DNA of 64,000 nucleotides, taken from RPQJ01 sp963696545. GTDB lineage: Bacteria > Pseudomonadota > Gammaproteobacteria > Steroidobacterales > Steroidobacteraceae. Within the stretch, counting starts at the first letter, position 1; every line of letters starts with the position of its first letter. The notes beneath the pieces were generated by a model. That model had not been told where the DNA came from and searched no databases. It saw only the letters and a list, made by a program, of their open reading frames with translations. This document shows, one piece after another, positions 1 through 8,345 of this stretch. The position numbers were made by a program, and so were the translations under genes. The stretch spans positions 496,001-560,000 of the forward strand of contig CAVOKQ010000007.1 in NCBI GenBank assembly GCA_963696545.1. Reading direction: 5' to 3'.

Positions 1-615
1 TCGGTGGAAGTCCTGATCGAGGACGAGGAAGGCAACGAGATGGTGCTGGCCTACCTCAACAAGGGCCAGTTCTTCGGCGAGATGGGGCTCTTCCACGAGC
101 AGCCGCAGCGCAGCGCGTGGGTACGTACACGCTAGCAGTGCGAACTCGCGGAGATGACCTACCCGCGCTTCCGCCAGATCGCTGCGGAGAGCCCGACGCT
201 GCTGTTCGAGCTCGCCACGCAGCTCGCGAGCCGCCTCGACCGCACCAACAAGAAGCTCGGCGACCTCGCGTTCGTGGACGTCACTGGCCGCGTTGCGCAC
301 GCGATCATGGACCTCTGCAACGAGCCCGACGCCATGACGCATCCGGAAGGCACGCAGATCAAGGTGAGCCGCCAGGAGCTTTCGCGGCTGGTCGGCTGCT
401 CGCGCGAAATGGCGGGGCGCGTGCTCAAGGTGCTCGAGGAGCAGGGGCTCCTCACCGCGCGCGGCAAGACGATGGTCGTCTACGGCGTGCGGCCGAAGTT
501 GAAGGGCAAGGCCGCGCAGATGTCCACGCAGCCGAGTGCGCCCTCGCCGCTCGCGATGCGGGCCAGCAAGGCGACCACGGCCGACGAGGAGGACGAGGAG
601 GACGACGAGGAATGA
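1..615 (+). CDS. crp: CRP/FNR-family transcriptional regulator (5' end outside window), with in-frame amber codon
   Basis: The visible part covers the end of the cyclic-nucleotide-binding beta-roll (FGEMGLF, then RSAWVR), the dimerisation helix and a C-terminal winged helix-turn-helix (SRQELSRLVGCSREMAGRVL, about residues 124-143 of the visible part). It matches the E. coli CRP order closely (FIGELGLF, SAWVR, LAFLDVTGRIA, DAMTHPDG). The frame is continuous from base 1, but a TAG at 133-135 falls where CRP has a Thr/Ala-type residue between SAWVR and CEVAE. Reading resumes in the same frame, so this is a substitution, not an indel. After the usual CRP end there is an extra tail of about 45 residues finishing in a run of Asp/Glu. 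It is a cytoplasmic DNA-binding regulator. The target set and ligand (cAMP, or c-di-GMP as in Xanthomonas Clp) cannot be decided from this fragment. Confidence 0.85.
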
Positions 616-618
616 GAG

Positions 619-714
619 AGCGGATGGTGACTGGCGGATAGTGGATAGAAGGAAGGCCGGCTCTGCCGGCCTTTCCGTCTCCGACTATCCGCTGCTCACT
701 AACCGCTATTCACT
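619..714. repeat. Heptamer-armed inverted repeat, copy 1 (between crp and rpe)
   Basis: The left arm (619-648) is a run of seven-base units of the form RGYGRNT (AGCGGAT, GGTGACT, GGCGGAT, AGTGGAT). The right arm (684-714), read on the other strand, gives AGTGAAT, AGCGGTT, AGTGAGC, AGCGGAT. A GC-rich hairpin lies in the centre. The element fills the gap between two convergent genes: it begins just after the crp stop, and the rpe stop codon (TAG, 699-701) and last codons lie inside the right arm. The same architecture recurs five more times in this window. Confidence 0.7.
653..673. terminator. Bidirectional terminator-like hairpin between convergent crp and rpe
   Basis: A perfect 9-bp inverted repeat (AAGGCCGGC / GCCGGCCTT) with a 3-nt loop lies at the centre of the heptamer repeat. 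Both sides are followed by short pyrimidine-rich runs rather than a long U tract. Its position between convergent genes suggests shared transcription termination. Confidence 0.6.
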
Positions 715-1377
715 TTCTTGATTTCCGCGTGCATCGCGGCGATCGTCGCGCGGTAGTCCTTCGATCCGAAGATCGCCGATCCGGCGACGAACGTGTCGGC
801 GCCCGCCGCAGCGACCGCCTTGATGTTGTCCACCTTCACGCCGCCATCGACTTCGAGGCGGATCTCCCGGCCGCTGCGCTCGATCAGCTCGCGGACGCGC
901 GCGATCTTGGGCAGCGCGGATGCGATGAAGGACTGCCCGCCGAAAACCGGGATTGACCGACATCAGCAGCACCATGTCGATCTTGTCGAGCACATGGTCG
1001 AGCCAGCTGAGCGGCGAGGCAGGGTTCAGCACGATCCCCGGGCGGCAGCCATTCTCGCGGATGAGGCCGATCGTGCGATCGACGTGCTCGCTCGCCTCCG
1101 GGTGGAAGGTGATCCAGGTGGCGCCGGCCTTGGCGAAGTCCGGCACGATCCGGTCCACCGGCTTCACCATCAGGTGCACGTCGATCGGAGCCGTGACACC
1201 CGCCTTGCGCAGCGCCTCGCAGACCAGCGGGCCGATCGTCAGGTTCGGCACGTAGTGGTTGTCCATCACGTCGAAGTGAACGATGTCCGCGCCGGCTTCG
1301 AGCACGGCGCGCACCTCCTCGCCGAGTCGCGAGAAGTCCGCCGACAGTATCGACGGGGCGATCCAGGGCTTCAGCAT
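699..1377 (-). CDS. rpe: Ribulose-phosphate 3-epimerase (one frameshift)
   Basis: Interconverts ribulose-5-phosphate and xylulose-5-phosphate in the pentose phosphate pathway (cytoplasmic TIM barrel). The N-terminal frame shows the family signatures APSILSADF, VHFDVMDNHYVPNLT, DVHLMVKP and MSVNPGF with the metal-binding His and Asp residues. After NPGF the frame breaks: AAAA at 943-946 has one A more than needed. Removing it restores GGQSF and DGGVK and a 225-residue protein, the same length as E. coli Rpe, ending VNSG at a TAG inside the adjacent repeat. An AGGAG ribosome site lies about 8 nt before the ATG. The frameshift is most likely a sequencing or assembly error. Confidence 0.93.
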
Positions 1378-1423
1378 TGTAGGGCTCCTAGGCCAGCTTC
1401 GGCAACTCTAGCAGGGACGCCGC

Positions 1424-2225
1424 CTACTTCATCCCCCGGTGAGTGCGTATCAGTTCGTAGGCCTCCAGGATGCGGCGCGTGCGTTCGTGCGCGGCCTCGA
1501 TCATCGACTCCGGCAGGCCGTTCGCGACCAGCTTGTCCGGGTGGTTCTGGCTCACGAGCCGGCGATACGCGAGCGTGACCTCGGCATCTGTTGCGCCGGC
1601 GGCAACTCCCAGCACCTGGTACGCATCGGCCAGCCGGCTGGACGCCGATTCCGCGCTCTGCGACGCCCCGTTGCCGGGACGGCCGCGCATGCGGGTCATC
1701 GCTTCGAGCGCCGCAAACTCAAGCGCCGTGATGCCGAGCGCATCGCACATCCGCGCGAGGATCGCCCTGGAGGCCGGGTTGGGCCCCCGCCCTGCAGCGC
1801 AGCCTCGAGCTGGATCTGCACGAAGAGCCGCCTCAAGTCGTCGCGACCGGCAGCGGCGGTGCGCAGGTAACGCAGCTCGTCGTCGAGCGGGAAGTCGGGG
1901 TGCTTGCCTTCGGTGTAGAGGTCCATCGCAAGGCGCATGTCGCGCTCGTTGAGCGAGAAACGCCGCATGGCATCGCGCGCGGCATCGATTTCCTGCTCGG
2001 TGACGCGGCCGTCGGCCTTGGCTACGTGGCCCATGGCCTGGAAGGTCGCGCGGAAGAACGCCACGCTCAGGCTGCGGTCGAGATCGCTCGCGAGACGAGT
2101 CCGGCGTGGCTGCTCGAGCGGCGATCGAACTGGTGCCCGATCAGCAGACCGACGATCGCGCCGAGCAGGCCGCGACCGATGATCGCACCAAGCACTGCTC
2201 CGATCAGCTTGCCGTACCAGCCCAT
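1424..2225 (-). CDS. djlA: DnaJ-like membrane co-chaperone DjlA (two frameshifts)
   Basis: Order of parts matches DjlA: an N-terminal Gly-rich membrane segment starting MGWYGKLIG (residues 1 to about 30, ending LLIGHQFDR), a TerB-like helical domain (FFRATFQAMGHVAKADGRVT), and a C-terminal J domain (YQVLGVAAGATDAEV) with the HPD motif in NHPDKLVA, ending with YELIRTHRG. DjlA is an inner-membrane type III DnaJ protein that stimulates DnaK. The three parts lie in different frames, with breaks near 2085-2110 and in a G5/C3 tract near 1775-1785. Corrected length is about 267 residues against 271 in E. coli. The ATG start is set by homology to the E. coli N terminus. Confidence 0.88.
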
Positions 2226-2327
2226 GGATTCCTTGACCGCCGGGGAAGGCCCCTGCAACACTCGCCGCATGCAACAGCGCAGTATGTTATCAGCCCGCGG
2301 CCGCGCCCCGCATACCGGAATACTCCA

Positions 2328-3638
2328 ATGCCCCACGACCCCGCCCTGCCCTCGCCGCCGATGCACGAATCCAGTCTCCGCGGGCTCAACCGGCTGCACC
2401 AGGGCAAGGTCCGCGACATCTACGCGGTCGACGACCGGCACATGCTGATAGTGACCACCGACCGGCTTGAGCGCTTTCGACGTGGTGCTTCCGGACCCGA
2501 TCCCGGGCAAGGGGCGCGTGCTGACCACGATCTCGAACTTCTGGTTCGACGCGCACGCGCACATCGTGCCGAACCACCTCGCCGATTTCCCGCTCGAACG
2601 CGCAGTCCCGGACGCCGCCGAGCGTGCGATCGATCGCCGACCGCAGCATGGTCGTGCGGCGGCTCAAGGCGCTGCCGGTCGAGGCCGTGGTGCGCGGCTA
2701 CCTGATCGGCTCGGGCTGGAAGGATTACCAGCAGACGGGCGCAGATCTGCGGCATTGCGCTGCCGGCGGGTCTGCGCATGGCGGACAAGCTGCCGCAGCC
2801 GATCTTCACGCCCTCGACGAAGGCGGCGAAAGGCCAGCACGACGAGAACGTGGGTTTCGCTGAGATCGAGGCTGCCATCGGCAAGGATCTCGCCGCGCGC
2901 GTGCGTGACACGGCGATCGCGCTCTACCAGTTCGCAGCCGCGCACGCGCTCGAGCGCGGCATCATCATCGCGGACACCAAGTTCGAGTTCGGCGTGGACG
3001 ACGCGGGCACGCTGACGCTGATCGACGAGGCTCTGACGCCCGACTCGTCGCGCTTCTGGCCGGTCGATACCTATGCGCCCGGCTCGAGCCCGCCGTCGTT
3101 CGACAAGCAGTTCGTGCGCGACTACCTCGAGACGCTCGACTGGAACAAGACGGCTCCGGGGCCGCAGTTGCCGGCGGATGTGCTGCGCAAGACGAGTGAG
3201 AAGTATGAAGAGGCGTTGCGCAGGTTGACTGCGTACGGCACGGGCTCGGCGGCTTCGACAGGGGTCTTCACTTCCGGATCGACCATCCGCGGGGACGCCG
3301 GGAACCATCCATGGGGGCTCGCGCTCGGCGTCCATGCCTCGCGACGCCCCGCGATGGTCGATCCGGAAGCGAAGCCCGACGGATTCGCGAGCCCGCGTTT
3401 CGACTCGTCGCGTTCGCGAAGCGAGTTCACCAGCCACGACGTTGCGCACTGGGCGTGCCGAATCCACGCGGTGGCCGATCCGCGTGGCGTGAATCCATCG
3501 ATGGGCGATGCGTCCGCAGAGCTGCTCGTTCGTGGTGACATTCCGCAGGGCGTCACGCGGCATGGACGCCGCGTGCGAGCCTCCAGGGATGGATTCACGG
3601 CGTCCCTGCGGAATGTCGCGCTGAAGGAGCAGCGCTAG
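2328..3638 (+). CDS. purC: Phosphoribosylaminoimidazole-succinocarboxamide synthase (three frameshifts, 3' extension from a palindromic element)
   Basis: SAICAR synthetase of de novo purine synthesis, joining CAIR and aspartate with ATP. The sequence is the longer (about 300 aa) PurC type: GLNRLHQGKVRDIYAVDD, DVVLPDPIPGKGR, VVRGYLIGSGWKDY, IADTKFEFG and LETLDWNKTAPGP are all visible. Breaks occur near 2468 (extra T before AGC), 2622 and 2742. Three +1 insertions fit the gene length. The recognisable protein ends near base 3240, but the frame stays open to 3638 through a palindromic element, adding about 130 unrelated residues. A start at 2360 (MHESS) is an alternative. The stop overlaps that of the convergent downstream gene by 3 nt. 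Confidence 0.88.
3271..3617. repeat. Complex palindromic element at the 3' end of purC
   Basis: Nested inverted repeats occupy the non-homologous 3' extension of purC. The first pair is 3271-3299 with 3343-3369 (near-perfect, sharing CTTCCGGATCGACCATC). The second is a small one around CCACGCGG / CCGCGTGG near 3457-3487. The third is 3537-3554 with 3600-3617 (GACATTCCGCAGGG core). The region is open in purC's frame and also on the opposite strand. No transposase is present. It looks like a non-autonomous intergenic palindromic repeat that has been read into the purC frame. Confidence 0.6.
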
Positions 3639-4450
3639 GAGCGCGACGCCGCCCAGCGGGCAATCACGCGCTGCAGTTCACGCACGCCATCGGTCAGCGC
3701 CGCCGGCCCCGGCTGCAGGATGATCGACGACTTCACCTCGTGCAGCTCGCCGTTGCGCACCGCCGGCACGTCCTGCCAGCCCGGACGCTCGGCCACCGCA
3801 CGCGGGCTGAACTTCTTGCCGCACCACGACCCGAACACGAGGTCCGGCGCGCGTCGCACGACCTCGAGCGGATCCGCGATGATCCGGCCGCGCCCAAGCG
3901 GCTCGCGCGCCAGCTCGGGAAACACGTCGTCGCCGCCGGCGATGCCGATCAGTTCCGAGACCCAGCGAATCGCCGAGATCTGCGGCTCGTCCCACTCCTC
4001 GAAATACACTCGCGGCCGGCGCTCGAGCCGCGACGCGGCGACGCGGATCTCGTCGAGTCCCGCCTCCAGTCGCTCCACCAGCACCGCGGTCTTGTGCTCG
4101 CAGCCGATCATGCCGCCAAGCGTTCGCAGCATCCGCAGGATGTCGGCCACGCTGCGCTGGTTGAAGACGTGCACCTCGATCCCGCGGCGCACGAGCTCCG
4201 CCGCGATGTCGGCCTGCAGGTCCGAGAACCCGAGCACGAGGTCGGGCTCGAGCGCGACGATGCGATCGAGCTTTGCACTCGTGAACGCGGAGACGCGCGG
4301 CTTCTCGCGCCGGGCCCGGGGCGGCCTCACGGTGAAGCCCGAGATGCCGACGATGCGCCAGTCCTCGGCGAGCAGGTACAGCGCCTCGGTCGTCTCCTCG
4401 GTCAGGCAGACGATTCGCGACGGAAATCCGGAAGTTGACGCTCGGGACAT
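3635..4450 (-). CDS. Cobalamin-binding-type (BtuF-like) periplasmic-binding-fold protein without signal peptide
   Basis: 271 residues of the TroA/BtuF substrate-binding fold: RIVCLTEETTEALYLL at the N terminus, IVGISGFTVRPP, RIVALEPDLVLGFSDLQ, the long bridging helix (about residues 105-140), and ISAIRWVSELIGIAGGDDVFPE in the second lobe. Related proteins are commonly annotated cobalamin-binding or Fe3+-siderophore/B12 substrate-binding proteins. The ATG start gives no signal peptide or lipobox, so it may be cytoplasmic or mis-started. No ABC permease or ATPase gene lies next to it, so transport is inference. It is convergent with purC and divergent from yihY, with 67 nt between the starts. 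Confidence 0.7.
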   Translation of the reverse strand: MSRASTSGFPSRIVCLTEETTEALYLLAEDWRIVGISGFTVRPPRARREKPRVSAFTSAKLDRIVALEPDLVLGFSDLQADIAAELVRRGIEVHVFNQRSVADILRMLRTLGGMIGCEHKTAVLVERLEAGLDEIRVAASRLERRPRVYFEEWDEPQISAIRWVSELIGIAGGDDVFPELAREPLGRGRIIADPLEVVRRAPDLVFGSWCGKKFSPRAVAERPGWQDVPAVRNGELHEVKSSIILQPGPAALTDGVRELQRVIARWAASRS

Positions 4451-4517
4451 CGGGCTAATCTAGCATCGCGACGCCGGCCCTTGCCTGCCCGGGCCGCCGT
4501 GCAACGCTTCACCCGCC

Positions 4518-5846
4518 GTGGCCAGCCCTGCCGCAATGTTCCCGTCCCTGCACCTGCGCATCGAGCACTGGCTGTTCGACCTGCCCGAGGAACTGGGCGG
4601 CCGGCCGCTGCGCTTCATCACCACGCCGCTTCGATACGTGTACGCGCTGCTGCGCGATCTCGCCCGCGGCGACCTCGGGCTGCGCGCGATGAGCCTCGTC
4701 TACTCGACGCTGTTCGCGATCGTGCCGGTGGTGGCGGTCGCGTTCTCGGTGCTGAAGGCCTTCGGCTACCACCGCGAGCTCGAGCCGGTGCTGTTCGAGT
4801 TCCTGCGGCCGCTCGGCGACCAGGGCTACCAGCTCACCGCGAAGATCATGGAATTCGTCGAGAACGTGCAGGGCACGCTGCTCGGCACGATCGGCTTCGT
4901 GTTCCTGCTGTTCACCGTGTTCTCGACGATCCAGAAGGTCGAGGAGGCGCTGAACTTCGTGTGGCACGTGGAGCGCCCGCGGAGCATCGCGCGCCGGGTG
5001 ACCGAGTACATCGTCGTGATGCTGGTCGTGCCGGCGCTCGCCGTGTTCGCGATGGTGACGCTCGCATCCTTCGAGGCCAGCGACGTCGTGGCGAAGTTGT
5101 CCGGCCTCGCAACAGGCCACGCCGGAACCGAGGGCAAGTCGCACCTCACGCCGTACCTGATGATCATCGGGCTGTTCGCGTTCGTGTACGTGTACATGCC
5201 GAACACGCGCGTGAAGCTCGTTCCCGCCGCTGCGGGCGCGCTGTTCGGCGGCTTTCTATGGGCCGCGGTGGGCGCGCTCTTCACGCGCATCGTCGTGTAT
5301 TCGGCGCAGACGGCCGCGATCTACGCGGGCTTCGCCGTCGTGCTGCTGTTCCTGTTCTGGCTGTACGTGGGCTGGCTGATCGTGCTGCTCGGCGCGCAGC
5401 TGTCGTTCTACGTGCAGCACCCGGAACACCTGCGCACGGGCCATGCCGACATCCCGATGACGGGGGCGCTGCGGGAGCGGCTGGCAATGTCACTGATGTA
5501 CCTGCTCGGCGAGCGCTTCGTCGACGGCGGCGCGCGCTGGACGACGAATGCGCTGGCCGACCGCCTGCAGGTTCCTGCAACGGTGATCGGCGAGGTCGTC
5601 TCGTCGCTCGAGTCGCACCGGCTCGTGCTCACCGCCGAGGACGACACCGTGGCCCCGGCGCGTGACCTGGGCTCGATCACGCTCGCCGCGATCCTGGACG
5701 CAATCCGCCACGAGGTGCCGGACCCGCGCAGGCCCGACCCGCGACCAGTGGCAGCCGCGGACGAGGCGGTGAAGCTGGCGGACGAGGCGCTGCGCGCCAG
5801 CGTCAGCGACCGCACGCTACGCGACCTGGTGCGGCCCGGCGGCTGA
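4518..5846 (+). CDS. YihY/BrkB-family inner-membrane protein with C-terminal winged-helix-like extension
   Basis: 442 residues. After about 60 residues come the family hallmarks: LRAMSLVYSTLFAIVPVVAVAFSVL, the helix FLLFTVFSTIQKVEEALNFVW, YIVVMLVVPALAVFAMV, FVYVYMPNTRVK, and two closing membrane helices around LLFLFWLYVGWLIVLLG. About six transmembrane segments are predicted by eye. E. coli YihY has 290 residues. The extra region (about residues 300-442) is soluble and contains RWTTNALADRLQVPATVIGEVVSSLESHRLVL, which reads like a winged helix. Members are often called ribonuclease BN by historical error; the true function is unknown. Translation probably starts at GTG (4518), with ATG at 4536 as alternative. 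Confidence 0.82.
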   Translation: MASPAAMFPSLHLRIEHWLFDLPEELGGRPLRFITTPLRYVYALLRDLARGDLGLRAMSLVYSTLFAIVPVVAVAFSVLKAFGYHRELEPVLFEFLRPLGDQGYQLTAKIMEFVENVQGTLLGTIGFVFLLFTVFSTIQKVEEALNFVWHVERPRSIARRVTEYIVVMLVVPALAVFAMVTLASFEASDVVAKLSGLATGHAGTEGKSHLTPYLMIIGLFAFVYVYMPNTRVKLVPAAAGALFGGFLWAAVGALFTRIVVYSAQTAAIYAGFAVVLLFLFWLYVGWLIVLLGAQLSFYVQHPEHLRTGHADIPMTGALRERLAMSLMYLLGERFVDGGARWTTNALADRLQVPATVIGEVVSSLESHRLVLTAEDDTVAPARDLGSITLAAILDAIRHEVPDPRRPDPRPVAAADEAVKLADEALRASVSDRTLRDLVRPGG

Positions 5847-5858
5847 CGCCGGGCGGGC

Positions 5859-7208
5859 TCAGTCGCCCGCGATCGTCATCTGCTCGACGAGGATCGAGCC
5901 CGTCCGCACGCCGCCGCGCACGTCCACGTCCGAGCCCACGTCCACGATCGCGCGGTACATGTCCTTGAGGTTGCCGGCGACGGTCACCTCGTGCACGGGA
6001 TACGCGATCTTGCCGCCCTCGACCCAGAATCCGGCCGCACCCCGCGAGTAGTCGCCAGTCACGCCGTTCACGCCCTGCCCCATCAGTTCGGTCACCAGCA
6101 GTCCGCGCCCCATCAGCGCGAGCATGCCGTCGAAATCGCGGCCGCGCCCGGCCACGATCAGGTTGTGCGTGCCGCCGGCGTTACCCGTCGTGCGCAGCCC
6201 GAGCTTGCGCGCCGAGTACGTGCTCAGCACGTAGCCGAGCACCACGCCGCCCGCGACGAGCTCGCGGTCGCTGGTCGCCACGCCTTCGTGGTCGAACGGG
6301 GCGCTCGCCAGCGCCTTTGGCAGGTGCGGACGCTCCGAAAGTGCAAACCAGTCCGGGAACACCTGCTGCCCGGCCGAGTCGAGCAGGAACGACGCGCGCC
6401 GGTACTGGCTGCCACCGCGGATGGCGCCGATGTAGTGTCCGATCAGTCCACGCGCAACGTCCGGGCTGAACAGCACCGGCACCTTCATCGTGCTGAGCTT
6501 CCTGGCGCCGAGACGCCGTACCGCTCGCTCGCCGCTGCGCCGCCCGATGCTCTTCACGTCCTCGAGCTCGCGCCAGTCGCGCGCGGTCGAGTACCAGTAG
6601 TCGCGCTCCATCGTGTCGCCTTCCGAGCCGAGTACCGCGCAGCTGACGCTGTGCACCGTACCTGGGTACGCCGCGAGAAAGCCCAGCGAATTGCCGTAGG
6701 CGCGCATGCCGCGATGGCTGCTGACGCCCGCGCCCTCGGAGTTCGTGATGCGGGCATCCACCTCCATCGCCGCGGCCTCGCACTCTAGCGCGAGATCGCA
6801 CGCACGCTCCGGCGTCACGTCCCAGGGATGCGACAGCGCAAGATCGGGAACGTGGGTCGCGAGCGTGTCCGGGTCCGCGAGGCCGGCGCACGGGTCGTCG
6901 GCGGTGAAGCGCGCAATGCTGCACGCCTTGCCGACTGTCTCGCGCAGCGCGGCGGGACTCAGGTCGGCGGTACTTGCGGATCCCTTGCGCGTACCGAGAT
7001 ACACGGTGACACCCATGCCGCGGTCGCGCTGGTATTCGACGGTCTCGACCTCGCCGAGTCGTACCGACACGGACAGGCCCACGTCCATGCTCACCGCGGC
7101 CTCGGCCTGCGATGCGCCGAGGGCTTTCGCTTCCTGCAACGCGACTTCGACCAGTGCGAGCAGGTCGGCCCCGTCCGCTTCGGGCGTCAGCGATCTTTCG
7201 GTGGACAT
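5859..7208 (-). CDS. pmbA: Metalloprotease-related protein PmbA/TldE
   Basis: 449 residues matching PmbA (TldE): an N-terminal segment with ALGASQAEAAVS and the strand VRLGEVETVEYQRDRGMGVTVYLG, a central part with GVSSHRGMRAYGNSLGF, and a C-terminal part with GNAGGTHNLIVAGRG, LLVTELMGQGVNGVTGDYSRGAAGFWVEGGKI. TldE forms a heterodimer with TldD (encoded 3.8 kb away on the same strand) that degrades unfolded peptides and processes microcin B17 and CcdA. TldE lacks the HExxxH zinc motif, as here. The gene is divergent from yjgA, an arrangement seen in many gammaproteobacteria. Confidence 0.93.
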   Translation of the reverse strand: MSTERSLTPEADGADLLALVEVALQEAKALGASQAEAAVSMDVGLSVSVRLGEVETVEYQRDRGMGVTVYLGTRKGSASTADLSPAALRETVGKACSIARFTADDPCAGLADPDTLATHVPDLALSHPWDVTPERACDLALECEAAAMEVDARITNSEGAGVSSHRGMRAYGNSLGFLAAYPGTVHSVSCAVLGSEGDTMERDYWYSTARDWRELEDVKSIGRRSGERAVRRLGARKLSTMKVPVLFSPDVARGLIGHYIGAIRGGSQYRRASFLLDSAGQQVFPDWFALSERPHLPKALASAPFDHEGVATSDRELVAGGVVLGYVLSTYSARKLGLRTTGNAGGTHNLIVAGRGRDFDGMLALMGRGLLVTELMGQGVNGVTGDYSRGAAGFWVEGGKIAYPVHEVTVAGNLKDMYRAIVDVGSDVDVRGGVRTGSILVEQMTIAGD

Positions 7209-7235
7209 GTCGTCGCCTGGAGAATGGGGTCGTGC

Positions 7236-7241
7236 ATTCTA
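7236..7241 (-). promoter_or_regulatory. Candidate extended -10 element for pmbA
   Basis: On the minus strand the sequence TGCTAGAAT gives an extended -10 (TGn followed by TAGAAT, 5 of 6 to consensus) about 28 nt upstream of the pmbA start. No good -35 is visible 17 nt further up. Confidence 0.35.
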
Positions 7242-7292
7242 GCAGCGGTCGGGACCGCGCCCGCGCGTGCTAGCATCGCGCGCGGAGGCCCG

Positions 7293-7811
7293 ATGAGCGA
7301 CCGCCCCGACGATTTCGACGAGTCCGACGACCTGCCGAGCAAGAGCGAGCTCAAGCGCCAGAGCCGCGAGCTGCAAGATCTCGGCTGGGCGCTGGTCGAG
7401 CTGCCGGAAGCGGAGCTCGATTCGATCCCGCTGCCGGACGACGTCCGCGACGCGGTGGACGTGGGACGGCGCATCACCAGCGGCGGCGCCAAGGCCCGCC
7501 ACAAGCTCTACATCGGCAAGTTGCTGCGGCACGTCGATGTGGCGCCGATCCGTGCGGCGCTCGATCGCCGCGGCGAGATCGACCGGCAACGGGTCCTGCG
7601 CGAGAAATCCATCGAGCAGTGGCGCGACCGGCTGCTCGCGGACGAAGCGGCCGCCTGGACCGAGCTCGCGGCGCTGGTCGACCCGACCGCACTGCAACCC
7701 CTGCGTGCGCTCGTGCGCCAGGCCCGCGCGGAACACGCGGCATCCCGTCCGCCAGCCGCCGCTCGGCAGCTGTTCAGGCGCCTGCGCGAGGCCCTTGCCG
7801 GCCCGGCGTGA
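7293..7811 (+). CDS. yjgA: Ribosome-associated protein YjgA (DUF615/DarP family)
   Basis: 172 residues: an acidic start (DRPDDFDESDD), the family motif SKSELKRQSRELQDLGWALVEL, then RRITSGGAKARHKLYIGKLLRHVD and a helical C terminus. The family (YjgA, also called DarP) binds late 50S assembly intermediates. The ATG at 7293 has a GGAGG site 5 nt upstream, which decides the start. It is divergent from pmbA and followed after 27 nt by purE. Confidence 0.92.
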   Translation: MSDRPDDFDESDDLPSKSELKRQSRELQDLGWALVELPEAELDSIPLPDDVRDAVDVGRRITSGGAKARHKLYIGKLLRHVDVAPIRAALDRRGEIDRQRVLREKSIEQWRDRLLADEAAAWTELAALVDPTALQPLRALVRQARAEHAASRPPAAARQLFRRLREALAGPA

Positions 7812-7813
7812 GG

Positions 7814-7829
7814 CCCGGCCAGGGCCGGG
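7814..7829 (+). promoter_or_regulatory. Short GC hairpin between yjgA and purE
   Basis: A perfect 7-bp inverted repeat (CCCGGCC / GGCCGGG, 2-nt loop) is followed 3 nt later by TACAAT (7833-7838), which resembles a -10 hexamer but has no good -35 and directly abuts the purE start. It may be a weak terminator or attenuator. Function is uncertain. Confidence 0.3.
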
Positions 7830-7838
7830 TGCTACAAT

Positions 7839-8345
7839 GTGGCGGTGAAACCGCTGGTGGGCATCATCATGGGGTCGACCTCCGACTGGGAGACCCTGAA
7901 ATCCGCGGCCGAGACGCTTGCCCGGCTCGGCATCCCGCACGAGACGCGCGTTGTCTCGGCGCATCGCACGCCCGACCTGCTCTTCGAGTACGCCGCCTCG
8001 GCTCGTGGCCGCGGCCTCGAGGTGCTGATCGCGGGTGCGGGCGGCGCCGCGCACCTGCCCGGCATGACGGCCGCGAAGACGTCGCTGCCCGTGCTCGGCG
8101 TGCCCGTGCAGTCGAAGACACTGAACGGCATCGACTCGCTGCTGTCGATCGCGCAGATGCCGGCGGGCATCCCGGTCGGCACGCTCGCAATCGGCGCAGC
8201 GGGCGCGACCAATGCGGCGCTGCTGGCCGCGGCGATCCTCGGCAACTCGCACCCGGCCATACGCGAAGCGCTCGAGGCGTTTCGCGCCGAGCAGACCCGC
8301 AAGGTGCTCGCGCAACCCGACCCCAGCCAGCCGCCCAGCTCATGA
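7839..8345 (+). CDS. purE: N5-carboxyaminoimidazole ribonucleotide mutase
   Basis: Class I PurE, which converts N5-CAIR to CAIR in purine synthesis. The signature GIIMGSTSDWETLKSAA near the N terminus, the SAHRTPD motif, the AGAGGAAHLPGM loop and GVPVQSKTLNGIDSLLSIAQMPAGIPV are intact. The length of 168 residues is usual. Translation starts at one of two GTG codons (7839 or 7845). The stop overlaps the purK start by ATGA (8342-8345), so the two genes are translationally coupled. They act consecutively in the pathway. Confidence 0.95.
   Translation: MAVKPLVGIIMGSTSDWETLKSAAETLARLGIPHETRVVSAHRTPDLLFEYAASARGRGLEVLIAGAGGAAHLPGMTAAKTSLPVLGVPVQSKTLNGIDSLLSIAQMPAGIPVGTLAIGAAGATNAALLAAAILGNSHPAIREALEAFRAEQTRKVLAQPDPSQPPSS

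Noticed and set aside
3122..3598. Minus-strand open frame through the purC palindromic element as a real gene
   Set aside because: It arises from the inverted repeats and the end of purC, has no ribosome site and no recognisable domain.
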